The position numbers and the translations under genes were made by a program. DNA of 64,000 nucleotides from RH-AL1 sp965277735 (GTDB lineage: Bacteria; Pseudomonadota; Alphaproteobacteria; Rhizobiales; Beijerinckiaceae). Below the pieces are notes generated by a model that ran no database searches, had not been told where the DNA came from, and worked only from the letters and a program-made list of their open reading frames with translations. This document shows positions 9,009-18,076 of this stretch, one piece after another. The stretch is taken from NCBI GenBank assembly GCA_965277735.1, contig CBDIDO010000001.1, forward strand, positions 558,001 through 622,000, given 5' to 3'. Positions within the stretch are counted from its first letter, which is position 1; every line of letters begins with the position of its first letter.

Positions 9009-9896
9009 GTGAGCGGTCTCATCACGGCGGAAGAATTGCCGCGCTGGGTGCCTGGCGACCTCACCGCCGACAGCACGTCCCTGGCCTGGGACGGCCTCAA
9101 GCTGCGAGAGTACCGCTATGCGCCGTCGGACGTGCCGGTGCCCGCGATGCGCGACTACCTCATCGTCGTCTACAAGGACGGCGCGACACCGATGCATCGG
9201 CGTTTCGACGGGCGTTGGAGCGAGCAACTGGTCGCGCCGGGCAGTGTCTCGATCCTCACCCACGCCGCGAAGTCGCACTGGCGCTGGTCGCAACCCATAG
9301 AGGTCGCGCACCTCTACATTTCACCGACCGCCGTAGCTTCGATCGCGGCCGAGGTTTTCGATCGTGATATCGAGGATGTCGAGCTGGCGGACGTGCTCAA
9401 GGCGCAGGATCCCGTGCTCGTCAATCTGGCGACCGCGCTGACCAATGAGCTCGGCGATGGCGGCCTGGGTGGCAATCTCTACGTCGACGCGCTGAGAAAC
9501 CAGGCCTGCGTCCACATCCTGCGCACGTACGCGACTGTCGTTTTCCGGGAAACCGATACCCACGGTGCGCTTTCGAAAATCCAACAGAGATTGGTCGCGC
9601 AATACGTCGACGAGCATATCGACAAGACGATCTCATTGGTGGATCTCGCTGGCGTCGCGCGGCTGAGCCCGTTTCATTTCACGCGAAAGTTCAGAGCGGC
9701 CTTCGGCTGCCCGCCGCATGCCTACGTGATTCAGCAGCGGATCGGTCACGCTCAGCGGCAGCTCGCAAAGCAGCACGTGCCGTTGAAGGTGATAGCCGCC
9801 AACTGCGGTTTCGCCGATCAAAGTCATATGACGCGGCTGTTCCGCCGGATGCTGGACGTGACCCCAGCGGAGTACCGGCGCGGATCCGTCGGGTAA
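9009..9896 (+). CDS. AraC-family transcriptional regulator of the BVMO cluster
   Basis: 295 aa. The C-terminal 100 residues form the two helix-turn-helix AraC DNA-binding domain (ISLVDLAGVARLSPFHFTRK; a second HTH around VIAANCGFADQSHMTRLFR, ending VTPAEYRR). The N-terminal half is a putative ligand-sensing domain of the AraC-binding-like type. The GTG at 9009 is preferred because a GGGAGG ribosome site is 6 nt upstream; a TTG at 8955 would extend it over the small hairpin. Divergent from the SDR-esterase-BVMO cluster, so it most likely controls that cluster in response to a substrate. Confidence 0.9.
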   Translation: MSGLITAEELPRWVPGDLTADSTSLAWDGLKLREYRYAPSDVPVPAMRDYLIVVYKDGATPMHRRFDGRWSEQLVAPGSVSILTHAAKSHWRWSQPIEVAHLYISPTAVASIAAEVFDRDIEDVELADVLKAQDPVLVNLATALTNELGDGGLGGNLYVDALRNQACVHILRTYATVVFRETDTHGALSKIQQRLVAQYVDEHIDKTISLVDLAGVARLSPFHFTRKFRAAFGCPPHAYVIQQRIGHAQRQLAKQHVPLKVIAANCGFADQSHMTRLFRRMLDVTPAEYRRGSVG

Positions 9897-10044
9897 GGCC
9901 TCTAGAGCAAGTCGATGATGTCCGCTCAGGGCCCGTTCGAGGCCGTCGCGAAAGGCTGAAATGAAAGCGATCGACGTTGCAGCGCACGCATAAAGACGGC
10001 CGCTTCCCATCAATCTCCAGCATCCCGATTGCGATCTAAAGCGC

Positions 10045-10230
10045 CCGCCATGTCCGGCCCAATCGAACATCGGCCTTCGCCTTTGTCCGCGTACCGCGAC
10101 GCCCGGCCTCCCGTGTCACCGATCCGCGTCATGACGCAGCCCGGTGTCGCGGAACCGCGACAGCGCCCCACCCCGGTGTCAGGAAATCGCGACACGGCCG
10201 CGATCCCGCGTCGACGAACCGCGACATGCC
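10045..10230. repeat. Degenerate 30-32-bp tandem repeat with internal dyad
   Basis: At least five units recur between the AraC and suhB genes. The core ACCGCGAC or a close variant appears at 10093, 10123, 10154, 10186 and 10218, and the preceding TGTC/CGTC at 10085, 10114, 10145, 10177 and 10209. The best unit (10145-10162) is a perfect dyad: TGTCGCGG, AA, CCGCGACA. A weaker unit may begin near 10051. Nothing coding is apparent in 9897-10364. It may be an operator array or a decayed repeat family. Confidence 0.7.
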
Positions 10231-10364
10231 GCGCGCCGTGCCCTCGCGATGCGACCGGATCGACACGGGCCGACGTTTCGGTTATTATACCGCAGTCGAC
10301 ATCAGCCCGCCAGCGCCGCCAGCCCTCGCTTGCGTCGCGCGGGCGGGACGTGCATCACCCCGCC

Positions 10365-11168
10365 ATGATCCGCTCCGCCCTGATGAACGTGATGACCGCC
10401 GCCGCGCTGAAGGCCGGGCGCAACCTGAAGCGCGACTTCGGCGAGGTCGAGAACCTGCAGGTCTCGATCAAGGGGCCGGGCGATTTCGTCACCGCCGCCG
10501 ACAGGAAGGCCGAGAAGACGCTCTACGAGGAGCTCGCCAAGGCGCGCCCCGGCTACGGCTTCGTCATGGAGGAATCCGGCACGGTCGAGGGCAGCGACAA
10601 GAGCCACACCTGGTACATCGACCCGCTCGACGGCACGACGAATTTTTTGCACGGCATCCCGATCTTCGCCGTCTCGATCGCGCTCGAGCGCGAGGGCCAG
10701 CTGATCGCCGGCGTGGTCTACAATCCCGCCAACGACGACATGTTCGTCGCCGAGCGCGGCCAGGGCGCCTACCTCAACAACCGCCGCCTGCGCGTCTCGG
10801 CGCGGCGCCAGCTCTCGGACTGCATCATCGGCTGCGGCATCCCGCATCTCGGCAAGCGGCGGCAGCACCCGCGCTTCCTCACCGAGGCGCAGATCCTGAT
10901 GGGGCAGGTGTCGAACCTGCGCCGTCTCGGCGCCGCGGCGCTCGACCTCTGCTACGTCGCGGCCGGCCGGTACGACGGCTATTGGGAGCGCTCGATCCAG
11001 AGCTGGGACATGGCGGCCGGCCTCGTCATGGTGCGCGAGGCCGGCGGCTTCGTCACCGATTGCGACGGCGGCGCCGACATGATGACCAAAGGCGACGTCT
11101 GCTGCGGCAACGAGCAGGTGCAGGCCGCGCTGCTGGGCCTCGTGAAGGGCGCGAAACCCCCGGCGTGA
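10365..11168 (+). CDS. suhB: Inositol monophosphatase family protein
   Basis: 267 aa, typical for SuhB/IMPase, a magnesium-dependent phosphatase of inositol 1-phosphate that also acts on rRNA transcription in some proteobacteria. Visible motifs are the metal-binding Glu in VMEESGT, DPLDGTTNF (motif A) and WDMAAG (motif B). The ATG at 10365 is chosen because homology begins there (MIRSALMNVMTAAALKAGR); an upstream in-frame extension is the repeat array translated. Convergent with the isochorismatase-family gene, with a 15-bp gap. Confidence 0.93.
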   Translation: MIRSALMNVMTAAALKAGRNLKRDFGEVENLQVSIKGPGDFVTAADRKAEKTLYEELAKARPGYGFVMEESGTVEGSDKSHTWYIDPLDGTTNFLHGIPIFAVSIALEREGQLIAGVVYNPANDDMFVAERGQGAYLNNRRLRVSARRQLSDCIIGCGIPHLGKRRQHPRFLTEAQILMGQVSNLRRLGAAALDLCYVAAGRYDGYWERSIQSWDMAAGLVMVREAGGFVTDCDGGADMMTKGDVCCGNEQVQAALLGLVKGAKPPA

Positions 11169-11183
11169 CGTCGTCCGCGGCGC

Positions 11184-11783
11184 TTACGCCGGGATGTCGG
11201 CCACGCCCGGCTTGACGACCGCGAAGAGGTCGGCGACCGCCGCGAGGCTGGCGCTCTGGAGGTGCGCGGCGGACACCACCGAGCCGTCCGGCCCCGGCAG
11301 GTCGCGCGTCGCGGTCGTCGCGGCGACGATCGTCGGGCGGAAGCCGAGGTTGAAGGCGCTGCGCGCTGTCGAGCTGATGCACATGTGCGTCATGAAGCCT
11401 GCCAGCACGAGATCCTTGAGGCCGGTCGCCTCGAGCTGCTTCTGCAGCTCGGTGCCGACGAAGGCGCTCGGGTAGTTCTTGACGATCACCGTCTCGCCCG
11501 CGGCCGGAGCCACCTCGTCGGCGATCGCGCCGATCTTGGCGTTGACGTCGTAGGGCGAGCCGGCGCCGGCGTCGTGCTGGATGTGGAAGATCGGGATGCC
11601 GGCCTCGCGCGCCCGAGCGAGGATCTTGGCGCCTTCCTTGATGGCGGGCTCGACGTTCTCGAGCTTCATCACGCCTTCGCGGTAGGTGTTCTGGAAGTCG
11701 ATCATGATCAGGGCCGAGCCCTTCAGGCTCGGGGCGTCGCCGCCGAGGCCGGAGACATCGCGCAGCGTCTGGGGCGTCGACAT
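11184..11783 (-). CDS. Isochorismatase-family cysteine hydrolase
   Basis: 199 aa. The catalytic triad of the family is visible: Asp in MIDFQNTY (about 29), Lys in VIVKNYPSAF (about 102) and Cys in GFMTHMCISSTAR (about 135). Members hydrolyse isochorismate, nicotinamide, N-carbamoyl compounds or related amides; which one cannot be decided. ATG at 11783 with a GAGGAAA ribosome site. Neighbours (suhB, a small membrane protein, hisS) do not inform on the substrate. No signal peptide. Confidence 0.88.
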   Translation of the reverse strand: MSTPQTLRDVSGLGGDAPSLKGSALIMIDFQNTYREGVMKLENVEPAIKEGAKILARAREAGIPIFHIQHDAGAGSPYDVNAKIGAIADEVAPAAGETVIVKNYPSAFVGTELQKQLEATGLKDLVLAGFMTHMCISSTARSAFNLGFRPTIVAATTATRDLPGPDGSVVSAAHLQSASLAAVADLFAVVKPGVADIPA

Positions 11784-11911
11784 GGGTTGTTTCCTCGCTT
11801 GGCACCGCGCGTTGATCGGGCGGGCACGTTGTGGCGAGGACATACCGCGAGAGGGCCGGGATGCAAGTCTTCGTTCGGGCGGCTCGGTTGACCCGCCGCA
11901 GGCTCCCGAGC

Positions 11912-12109
11912 CTAGAAGTTGAACTGGATGTAGACGACGCCGGACTGCACGGCCCACCAGACACCAGCCATCGCGACGACGACGGTCGCGACGAGGCCGA
12001 GCGCGAAGCCGAGATAGGCTCCCCGATGCGGCAACGCACGGTCCACCGCAGCGGCCACTTCGACGCGGCGGGATCGAAAACCGGTATCAACACGGATCGA
12101 CGACGGCAT
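11912..12109 (-). CDS. Small single-pass membrane protein, unknown function
   Basis: 65 aa, supported by a strong GGGAGGAG ribosome site just upstream of the ATG at 12109 and by one clear transmembrane segment (LGFALGLVATVVVAMAGVWW) after a basic N-terminus. No known family recognised. It lies 112 bp downstream of hisS on the same strand. Confidence 0.6.
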   Translation of the reverse strand: MPSSIRVDTGFRSRRVEVAAAVDRALPHRGAYLGFALGLVATVVVAMAGVWWAVQSGVVYIQFNF

Positions 12110-12221
12110 GTTTGTCTCCTCCCGCGAGATGATCGGTCGAAATCGTGAAGTTTCCGTTCGGGACGCGTCTTCCGACGCGCGGCCCATCTGACGTTTCCGT
12201 GTCCGAGCCAGCCGTGTGCGT

Positions 12222-13715
12222 CTAGCTGTGCCGGGCCAGGATCTCGCGGACCTTGTCGACGAGGCCCGTCTCGGAGACCGCCTGCTGGGCGCGGGCGCGC
12301 AGCTCGACATAATCGGCGCGGTCCTTGGTCGCCTTGGCGAGCTCGGCGCCGAGCACCAGGTCGCGCACGACCACCTGCGGGCCGTCGGCGTGGTCGCGCT
12401 CGTTGGAGCCCTGGATGACGGCGCAGATCGCGCCGCGCTTGTCGGCATATTTGAGCTGCGCGTTCATGCCCGAAGAGCCGAGGTAGAGCTCGGAGGCGAT
12501 GCCGGCCTGGCGGAGCTGCGTGACCAGCGCCTGGTAGCGCGCGACCTCGGGCTTATCGAGCACGAGCACGACGACGGGGCCGCGATGCGCGGCATCCGCA
12601 ACGATCGGCGACTTGATCGCCTTCAGCGCCGCGAAGAGGCGCGACACGCCGATCGAGAAGCCGGTGGCCGGGACGTCCTCGCCTCGGAAGCGCCCGACCA
12701 GCCCATCGTAGCGACCGCCGCCGCCGACCGAGCCGAAGCGGATTTTCGCGCCGTCGTCGCCGGTGATCTCGAAGGTCAACTCGGCCTCGAAGACCGGGCC
12801 GGTGTAATATTCGAGCCCGCGGACGACCGAGGGATCGATGCTGATGCGATCCTCGTAGCCGGCGATCAGCGCCGCGATGCCCCGCAACTCCTCGGCACCT
12901 TCGAGCCCGCGAGGCGTCTCTCCGAAGGCCGCGGCCAGCCGCTCGACCGTCGCCGCGTTGTCCGCGTCCTTGGCATCGAGGACCGCGAGCACTTTTTCCG
13001 CCTGCGTCGGATCGAGACCCGCGCCCTTGGTGAAATCGCCCGACTCGTCCTTGCGGCCGGCGCCGAGCAGCAGGCGCACGCCCTCGACCCCGAACTTGTC
13101 GAACTTGTCCATCGCCCGCAGCACGGTGAGCCGGCGCCCGGCGTTCTCCGCGCCGCCGAGGCCGATCGCCTCCATCACGCCGTCGAGCACTTTGCGGTTG
13201 TTGACCTTGATGACGTAGTCGCCGCGCGCGATGCCGAGCGCTTCCAGCGTGTCGGCCATCATCATGCACATCTCGGCATCCGCCGCGATGCTGGCCGTTC
13301 CGACCGTGTCGGCGTCGAACTGCATGAACTGGCGGAAGCGGCCTGGCCCCGGCTTCTCGTTGCGGAACACGGTGCCGGCCCGATACGAGCGATACGGCTT
13401 CGGCAGCCGGTCGAAGTTCTCCGCAACGTAGCGGGCGAGCGGCGCGGTGAGGTCGTAGCGCAGGCTCAACCACTGCTCATCGTCGTCCTTGAACGAGAAC
13501 ACGCCCGCGTTCGGCCGGTCTTGATCCGGCAGGAACTTGCCGAGCGCGTCGGTGAACTCGATCGCCGGCGTCTCCACCGCCTCGAAGCCGTAGAGCTCGT
13601 AGACGCCGCGGATCGTGTCCAGCATGCGCTGCGTCGCTGCGATATCGGCCGGCCCGCGGTCGATCAGACCGCGCGGCAACCGTGCCTCCGCGGCTCTCGT
13701 CTTGGTGTCGCTCAT
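12222..13715 (-). CDS. hisS: Histidyl-tRNA synthetase
   Basis: 497 aa class II aminoacyl-tRNA synthetase. Motif 2 (YRAGTVFRNEKPGPGRFRQFMQ region), the histidine-specific GLEYYTGPVFE and the motif 3 region (GGGGRYDGL, then GFSIGVSRLFAAL) are present, with a C-terminal anticodon-binding domain. ATG at 13715 fits the homologous N-terminus MSDTKTRAAEARLPRG; upstream in-frame codons do not look coding. It charges tRNA-His in the cytoplasm. Confidence 0.95.
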   Translation of the reverse strand: MSDTKTRAAEARLPRGLIDRGPADIAATQRMLDTIRGVYELYGFEAVETPAIEFTDALGKFLPDQDRPNAGVFSFKDDDEQWLSLRYDLTAPLARYVAENFDRLPKPYRSYRAGTVFRNEKPGPGRFRQFMQFDADTVGTASIAADAEMCMMMADTLEALGIARGDYVIKVNNRKVLDGVMEAIGLGGAENAGRRLTVLRAMDKFDKFGVEGVRLLLGAGRKDESGDFTKGAGLDPTQAEKVLAVLDAKDADNAATVERLAAAFGETPRGLEGAEELRGIAALIAGYEDRISIDPSVVRGLEYYTGPVFEAELTFEITGDDGAKIRFGSVGGGGRYDGLVGRFRGEDVPATGFSIGVSRLFAALKAIKSPIVADAAHRGPVVVLVLDKPEVARYQALVTQLRQAGIASELYLGSSGMNAQLKYADKRGAICAVIQGSNERDHADGPQVVVRDLVLGAELAKATKDRADYVELRARAQQAVSETGLVDKVREILARHS

Positions 13716-14140
13716 CAAGGCCTCGTGGGAAGCCTGCCTCTTAGGCGGGGGCGAGGTGGTGGGCAAGCCCGCGCTGCACCCGAAGCGGGCCCTGGGCGGC
13801 AGGCGCTGGCGTCGGACCGCACGCCCTCGTAAACGCCGCGGCGATCTGCGGGCGCCGATTTCCGTCTCGCGGTCCGGCGTGGTGTCGATGGCGGCGTCCG
13901 CCCACGGTCCGACGCTAAACGCGCAACCCGAAATCGCGGGTCCGAGGCCGGCCGGTGGTTTCGTCGTATGGAATCGGGGCGACATCCGGAGCAGGCGGCG
14001 ATCCCGACGAGATCGATGTGGCTCACCGCAGAAGCTAGTCGTTGGCGTTGGCTAAGTCATTGATTCTTAGCCGGCGTCCACCCCAAATCTTCGGCGGTCT
14101 CACCTCATAAAATAAAAAGCCAACGGCATTCCACCCCAGA
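13716..14140. other. Intergenic region between hisS and the accessory operon
   Basis: About 425 bp with no supportable gene. It includes a possible hairpin (GCCCGC at 13767-13772, GCGGGC at 13785-13790) and must carry the hisS promoter. Composition becomes less GC-rich towards 14100, at the edge of the accessory island. Confidence 0.5.
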
Positions 14141-14176
14141 AAATAAAACGGCTGCGCCGCCCGTCAGGCTGCCGTT
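14141..14176 (-). terminator. Terminator of the six-gene accessory operon
   Basis: On minus, AACGGC (14171-14176) pairs with GCCGTT (14148-14153) across a GC-rich loop and is followed by TTTTATTTT. It begins immediately at the stop of the S8 protease gene, the last gene of the operon. Confidence 0.7.
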
Positions 14177-16638
14177 CAGATGCGGACCGTTACGGGCTGT
14201 ATGACGTAGGGTGCCAGCTCGCGGATGGGCGTGCTTTGCACGATCGGGATCTGTGCCAGTGCCTCCTGATAAATGTCCTGTTCGCTTTCTGGCGTTCGGA
14301 TCGAGACGATCAGCGAGTAGCGGACCGATACCTCGGCGTAGTCTGGCGACCCACGCCACCATCCGCCTTTCGGTGCAACCCGGATGGCGTCTTGCCGTGC
14401 GAGTTCGTCTGCCGGACCAGTCCATACGTCGTGATGGATCGTCCCTCGATCGCGCAGCTTCCATCCAAGATTCCAACGCGCCTCGGATCGTGGCGGCGGC
14501 GATGAGCTTCGCGCGGCCTTGAGAGCTTTGTTTCTGCGCCGTGCAGCATCGAGATGGTCGTCCTCCGATCCTTTGAGGTCAAAAGCTAGCCGATGGGACG
14601 GATAGTCGGCGAAGCGGCGTGCCGAGGGTGCCCGCATATCGGGCTGGATGAAATACGACAGGGTCACGCGCAGCTCCACGTCGGTAGAGCCAAGGGATTG
14701 GAGGGCTTCGATCGGCCACGGAAGAGGGTGGTATGCGCACTCGTTCAGGGCATTCTTGCTGCCGTCTTTTTTGTACGGGATCAGAGACCCCTCGATGATC
14801 AACGTAAGTTGGTCCGACGCGCTGCTCGATGCCGCGTCTTCGTCGGGAACACCCCAGCCAAACATTGAAAGGAGATGGTCGACGCGATCGTCTTTCGTTG
14901 CCCCCTCGCAGCGGGCGAGCATGGCTTCGGTCCAGGAAGCCGAATGGACAATCAGTCCTCGGATCGTCTCTGGCCAGTACTCGGGGTATCGCGCCATCAA
15001 GCGGCCGGCGATTCCCGCAACGGCTCCCGTCGCGGCACTGGTTTCACCGATGGTGCCCAGTGGGTGTCTTGTGTTGTTGAAGGTCGTGAGCACGTTGAGT
15101 TCGCTCAGCGCCTCGCAAGTGGTGTCGCTGTCATCGCCGGGTACACCAATGTTGCCCGCTTCAAAGACCACGTCAGGCTTCGTCGAGCGCCGCTTGACCC
15201 AAGACGTCGAAGTTCGCGTCGAGACAGACAGGTCTCCGGCCGGACAGAGAAGCTCCCCGTCATGCGGGTGGTCATCGTTGAATGTGCAGCCACCAACCGT
15301 CAAAGCGTTGAGCGCTTGCCCAGGTGATCCAATGCCTGACTCTTCGTTTCGGCTGGAGTAGCCGGCCACGAGAAACGGATCGTCGAGCACGTTGCCTGCT
15401 GCGACGCAGAACAAGCGGGGTGGGCCGTTAAGACCCCACGCCAATTGGTCCACGCTCCCTGAGATTTTGTTGGGGACGCCGTCGTTTAGGCCGCGGCAGT
15501 CAGATGAGGCCAAGCAGAAGACCCGCCTGTGGGTGGCGGCCGCCTCAATCAGGCTTACGGCCGCGACGATTTCGCCTAAAGGTTCCTGAGGAGAACGGGG
15601 ACCTTGATCGGGGCGAAGGACGGTGACGGACTCGAGCCGTGTTGTCAGCTGCAGGTCTCTGGGCCGGCTGATCAGCGTCTGCAAATCACGATAAAGCGCG
15701 ACGCCGGCTACTCGAGTGCCATGAGAATCCCACCCCGACGTCCCCCAAGCGTCGTTCAACGTAAGGCAATCATCGGCGTCAAGGGCCGGTGCAAGAAGCG
15801 GGTGCTGCGCCATCACGCCGGTGTCGAGGACGCAAATGCGCGGTGCGTCGACGGCTGGCGCGGAAATGTGCCTCAATAGACCCGCCGCAAGACTCCGTTG
15901 GACGGAGCCGCTCAAGCTTAGTGTTTGAAGCGTTTGGCTGGAGCACGCACGCAGCTCCAAAATGGCGCTGGTTGCGTCAATGAAAGCCGCAAGATCTGTC
16001 GGCAAGGCATAGGCCCGAATGACCGAAACACTCGGAAAGTCAGCCTGGCCGGCCTCGCATTGTAGCTTGTAGCGGCCAGCAAAACTTCTGACCCGGTCCG
16101 CTGAGTCGGCGCGGACCCAAAGTTCCCAGTGCGCTGGCATGGTGTCGTCGCTCGGACAACGCGCGATGGTGTCGGTCCAGAGGTCGTCGAGTGTTGTGCC
16201 GCTCAGCCGCGAGGCGCTCTCGAAGAGAGAAAAATCAAACGGCTTGCGCGGTCCGGGATGATAGTCGCCATAGCGCGCAATACGGCGCCGTGCCGTGTCT
16301 AAGTCGTCGGTTTTGATGAACAAATTGACGCGCTGGCTTCTGCCCTCGCCTTTGACGGACAAAACCTCAATGACCGTTCCGCCGGCGCTGATGCCTGCAG
16401 TGGTGCGAGCCGACGCCGTCACATGCATGCCGGATGCTTTTTCTGGCAGTTCGGAATCTTGCAGAGACAGCTTTCGTGCGACGACCGCATCCAGGTCGGC
16501 GATCAAGCGCTGTGCGTGCCGCGGGCGATCCTGAACTTCCGGGATATCGGGGCCGGGCTCGCCTCGACCTGTGGTCGAGTAAGGCAATTTCAGAGCGGAA
16601 ATATCAACCCTGAGATGATCGTATGATTCGGCAGCCAT
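14176..16638 (-). CDS. ietS: Subtilisin-like S8 serine protease (IetS-like)
   Basis: 820 aa. The peptidase S8 catalytic triad is visible: Asp in ICVLDTGV (about 272), His in DSHGTRVAG (about 306), oxyanion Asn in VAAGN (about 416) and Ser in GETSAATGAVAG (about 534). There is no signal peptide, so it is probably cytoplasmic, unlike most subtilases. About 260 residues precede the protease domain and 280 follow it. It lies 30 bp downstream of an AAA+ ATPase gene; this ATPase/subtilase pair is the arrangement of the IetAS anti-phage system. Whether it is defensive here is inferred from that pairing. Confidence 0.88.
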   Translation of the reverse strand: MAAESYDHLRVDISALKLPYSTTGRGEPGPDIPEVQDRPRHAQRLIADLDAVVARKLSLQDSELPEKASGMHVTASARTTAGISAGGTVIEVLSVKGEGRSQRVNLFIKTDDLDTARRRIARYGDYHPGPRKPFDFSLFESASRLSGTTLDDLWTDTIARCPSDDTMPAHWELWVRADSADRVRSFAGRYKLQCEAGQADFPSVSVIRAYALPTDLAAFIDATSAILELRACSSQTLQTLSLSGSVQRSLAAGLLRHISAPAVDAPRICVLDTGVMAQHPLLAPALDADDCLTLNDAWGTSGWDSHGTRVAGVALYRDLQTLISRPRDLQLTTRLESVTVLRPDQGPRSPQEPLGEIVAAVSLIEAAATHRRVFCLASSDCRGLNDGVPNKISGSVDQLAWGLNGPPRLFCVAAGNVLDDPFLVAGYSSRNEESGIGSPGQALNALTVGGCTFNDDHPHDGELLCPAGDLSVSTRTSTSWVKRRSTKPDVVFEAGNIGVPGDDSDTTCEALSELNVLTTFNNTRHPLGTIGETSAATGAVAGIAGRLMARYPEYWPETIRGLIVHSASWTEAMLARCEGATKDDRVDHLLSMFGWGVPDEDAASSSASDQLTLIIEGSLIPYKKDGSKNALNECAYHPLPWPIEALQSLGSTDVELRVTLSYFIQPDMRAPSARRFADYPSHRLAFDLKGSEDDHLDAARRRNKALKAARSSSPPPRSEARWNLGWKLRDRGTIHHDVWTGPADELARQDAIRVAPKGGWWRGSPDYAEVSVRYSLIVSIRTPESEQDIYQEALAQIPIVQSTPIRELAPYVIQPVTVRI

Positions 16639-16668
16639 CGAAGGATGATGCTGTCCGAACGCTCAGAG

Positions 16669-17649
16669 TCAACGCGCGGAAGTTGCAGCCTCTCGTAGGG
16701 ACTCGACAAGTTGCGCGGTGGTAAGAACGCCGTCCTGATCGAGGATCGCGATACGAGCTGCGTCATCGCTTGCCCGGACAATGTCCGCCTGGCTTGAGCC
16801 CTTCGCGGCTTGGCCAACCTGCTCCCAAACGATTGCATCCAAATCGAAGTTGACCAAGCTCTCTTCGATGAGCGGCCGCACGAGTTCGAGGGAAGGCAGA
16901 TCGAAGCCAATCGAAGCGTCGAACCGTCGGAAGAACGCCTTATCGAGAATTTCCGGGTGATTGGTGGCTGCGAAGATCAAGCTGGTGCTCTTCTCCTCAT
17001 CGAGGAACTGCAGGAATGAAATGAGGATCCGTCGCGCTTCGCCGACCTCGTTATCGGCGCCGCGGCTTCCGGCGAGAGCGTCGACTTCGTCGAAAAAATA
17101 GACGCCACGTCGCTCAACCATGGCATCGAACACCAGGCGAAGCTTGCTGGCGGTTTCGCCCATGTATTTGGTGATCAGGCCGTCGAGCAAAATCGTGAAC
17201 AGCGGCAGTCCGAGTTCCGCGGCTATTGCGCTGGCGCTCATGGTTTTGCCGGTCCCGGGTGCGCCGGTCAGAAGAAATTTGCGGCGCGGCTTGAGCGCCC
17301 GCTCAAGCAGGCGACCCCTCTCGCGCTGTTCCTTGACGATCCGCCCGAGCTTTTTGGCGAGGCTTTCGGATAAAACCATCTGTCCCAAGCGCCGCTCGGG
17401 CATCGTCACCGACATGATGCCGGCGAGTTCGCCGCGCGGGCGCAGCATAGGAATGGGATCGGCGGAACGCTTGATGACGCCATTCTGCGCGGCCGCGTCG
17501 GCAATCAGCGCTTTGATTTCGGCGGCGACACGGCTCTGGCCACGCGCTTCCGCTTCCTGGGCGACCTGGGTGGCCACCTTCAAGAAACGGCTGTCGTCTT
17601 GGCGCGTGTGGCTGCGAACCAGCGCTATGACCTGCTCGGCTGTCGCCAT
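16669..17649 (-). CDS. ietA: AAA+ ATPase (IetA-like)
   Basis: 326 aa. Motifs: Walker A GAPGTGKT (about 129-136), Walker B VYFFDEVDAL (about 183-192), sensor 1 FAATNH and arginine finger FFRRFD. The N-terminal 120 residues look helical and may bind a partner. ATG at 17649 with GAGGA upstream; an upstream in-frame extension runs into the preceding gene's end. Located between an HTH gene (40-bp gap) and the S8 protease gene (30-bp gap), all minus, so translation is probably coordinated. The ATPase probably controls or feeds the protease, as proposed for IetAS. Confidence 0.88.
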   Translation of the reverse strand: MATAEQVIALVRSHTRQDDSRFLKVATQVAQEAEARGQSRVAAEIKALIADAAAQNGVIKRSADPIPMLRPRGELAGIMSVTMPERRLGQMVLSESLAKKLGRIVKEQRERGRLLERALKPRRKFLLTGAPGTGKTMSASAIAAELGLPLFTILLDGLITKYMGETASKLRLVFDAMVERRGVYFFDEVDALAGSRGADNEVGEARRILISFLQFLDEEKSTSLIFAATNHPEILDKAFFRRFDASIGFDLPSLELVRPLIEESLVNFDLDAIVWEQVGQAAKGSSQADIVRASDDAARIAILDQDGVLTTAQLVESLREAATSAR

Positions 17650-17689
17650 TGTCCTCGTCGTACTCCTCGGAAGGGAGCCTGATGGCACC

Positions 17690-18076
17690 CTAGTTTGCAG
17701 CTTCGTTCCCACGCAATCGTTGCATAATCTGCAAGAACTGCAACGTGAGTTTCAGGTCCGCGTCGCGCAATCCCCTGACGATTTCGATCACCGATTCTAC
17801 GTCGACTTCCTCTACGATGAATGAACGCGCCAGCCTCTCTTCGACGTCGGCGCTAAGCCCGATTTTCCCACTGAACAAGCGAGATAGATTAGAAGCGGAG
17901 CAGCCCGCCTGCTGGGCGGCAACGCGAAGGCTGTAGCCGCGTGACCTGACCTCCTTCTGCACGCGTTGCAGGAATTCACGTTGGCTCGACGTCTGACGGC
18001 GTGGCGGCATCCGTTGCGTATCTTGCAACAGATTTCGAGTGTCAATCGGCGCCAGGTTGGCCGACGAGGTAGTCAC
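17690..18076 (-). CDS. Small helix-turn-helix protein, putative regulator
   Basis: 128 aa from a GTG at 18076, or 106 aa from an ATG at 18010; neither has a convincing ribosome site, and the longer form would overlap the inhibitor gene by 35 bp. The central part (FLQRVQKEVRSRGYSLRVAA, then GCSASNLSRLFSGK) reads as an XRE/lambda-repressor-type HTH, followed by a short helical tail. Its position in the middle of the operon suggests an autoregulator or a DNA-binding sensor of the system. No partner toxin is apparent. Confidence 0.75.
   Translation of the reverse strand: MTTSSANLAPIDTRNLLQDTQRMPPRRQTSSQREFLQRVQKEVRSRGYSLRVAAQQAGCSASNLSRLFSGKIGLSADVEERLARSFIVEEVDVESVIEIVRGLRDADLKLTLQFLQIMQRLRGNEAAN

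Noticed and set aside
10045..10230. CRISPR array
   Set aside because: Units are degenerate, contiguous and dyad-symmetric, with no unique spacers and no cas genes nearby.
12216..13832. 538-aa plus-strand frame over hisS
   Set aside because: Antisense of a housekeeping gene; no protein-like features.
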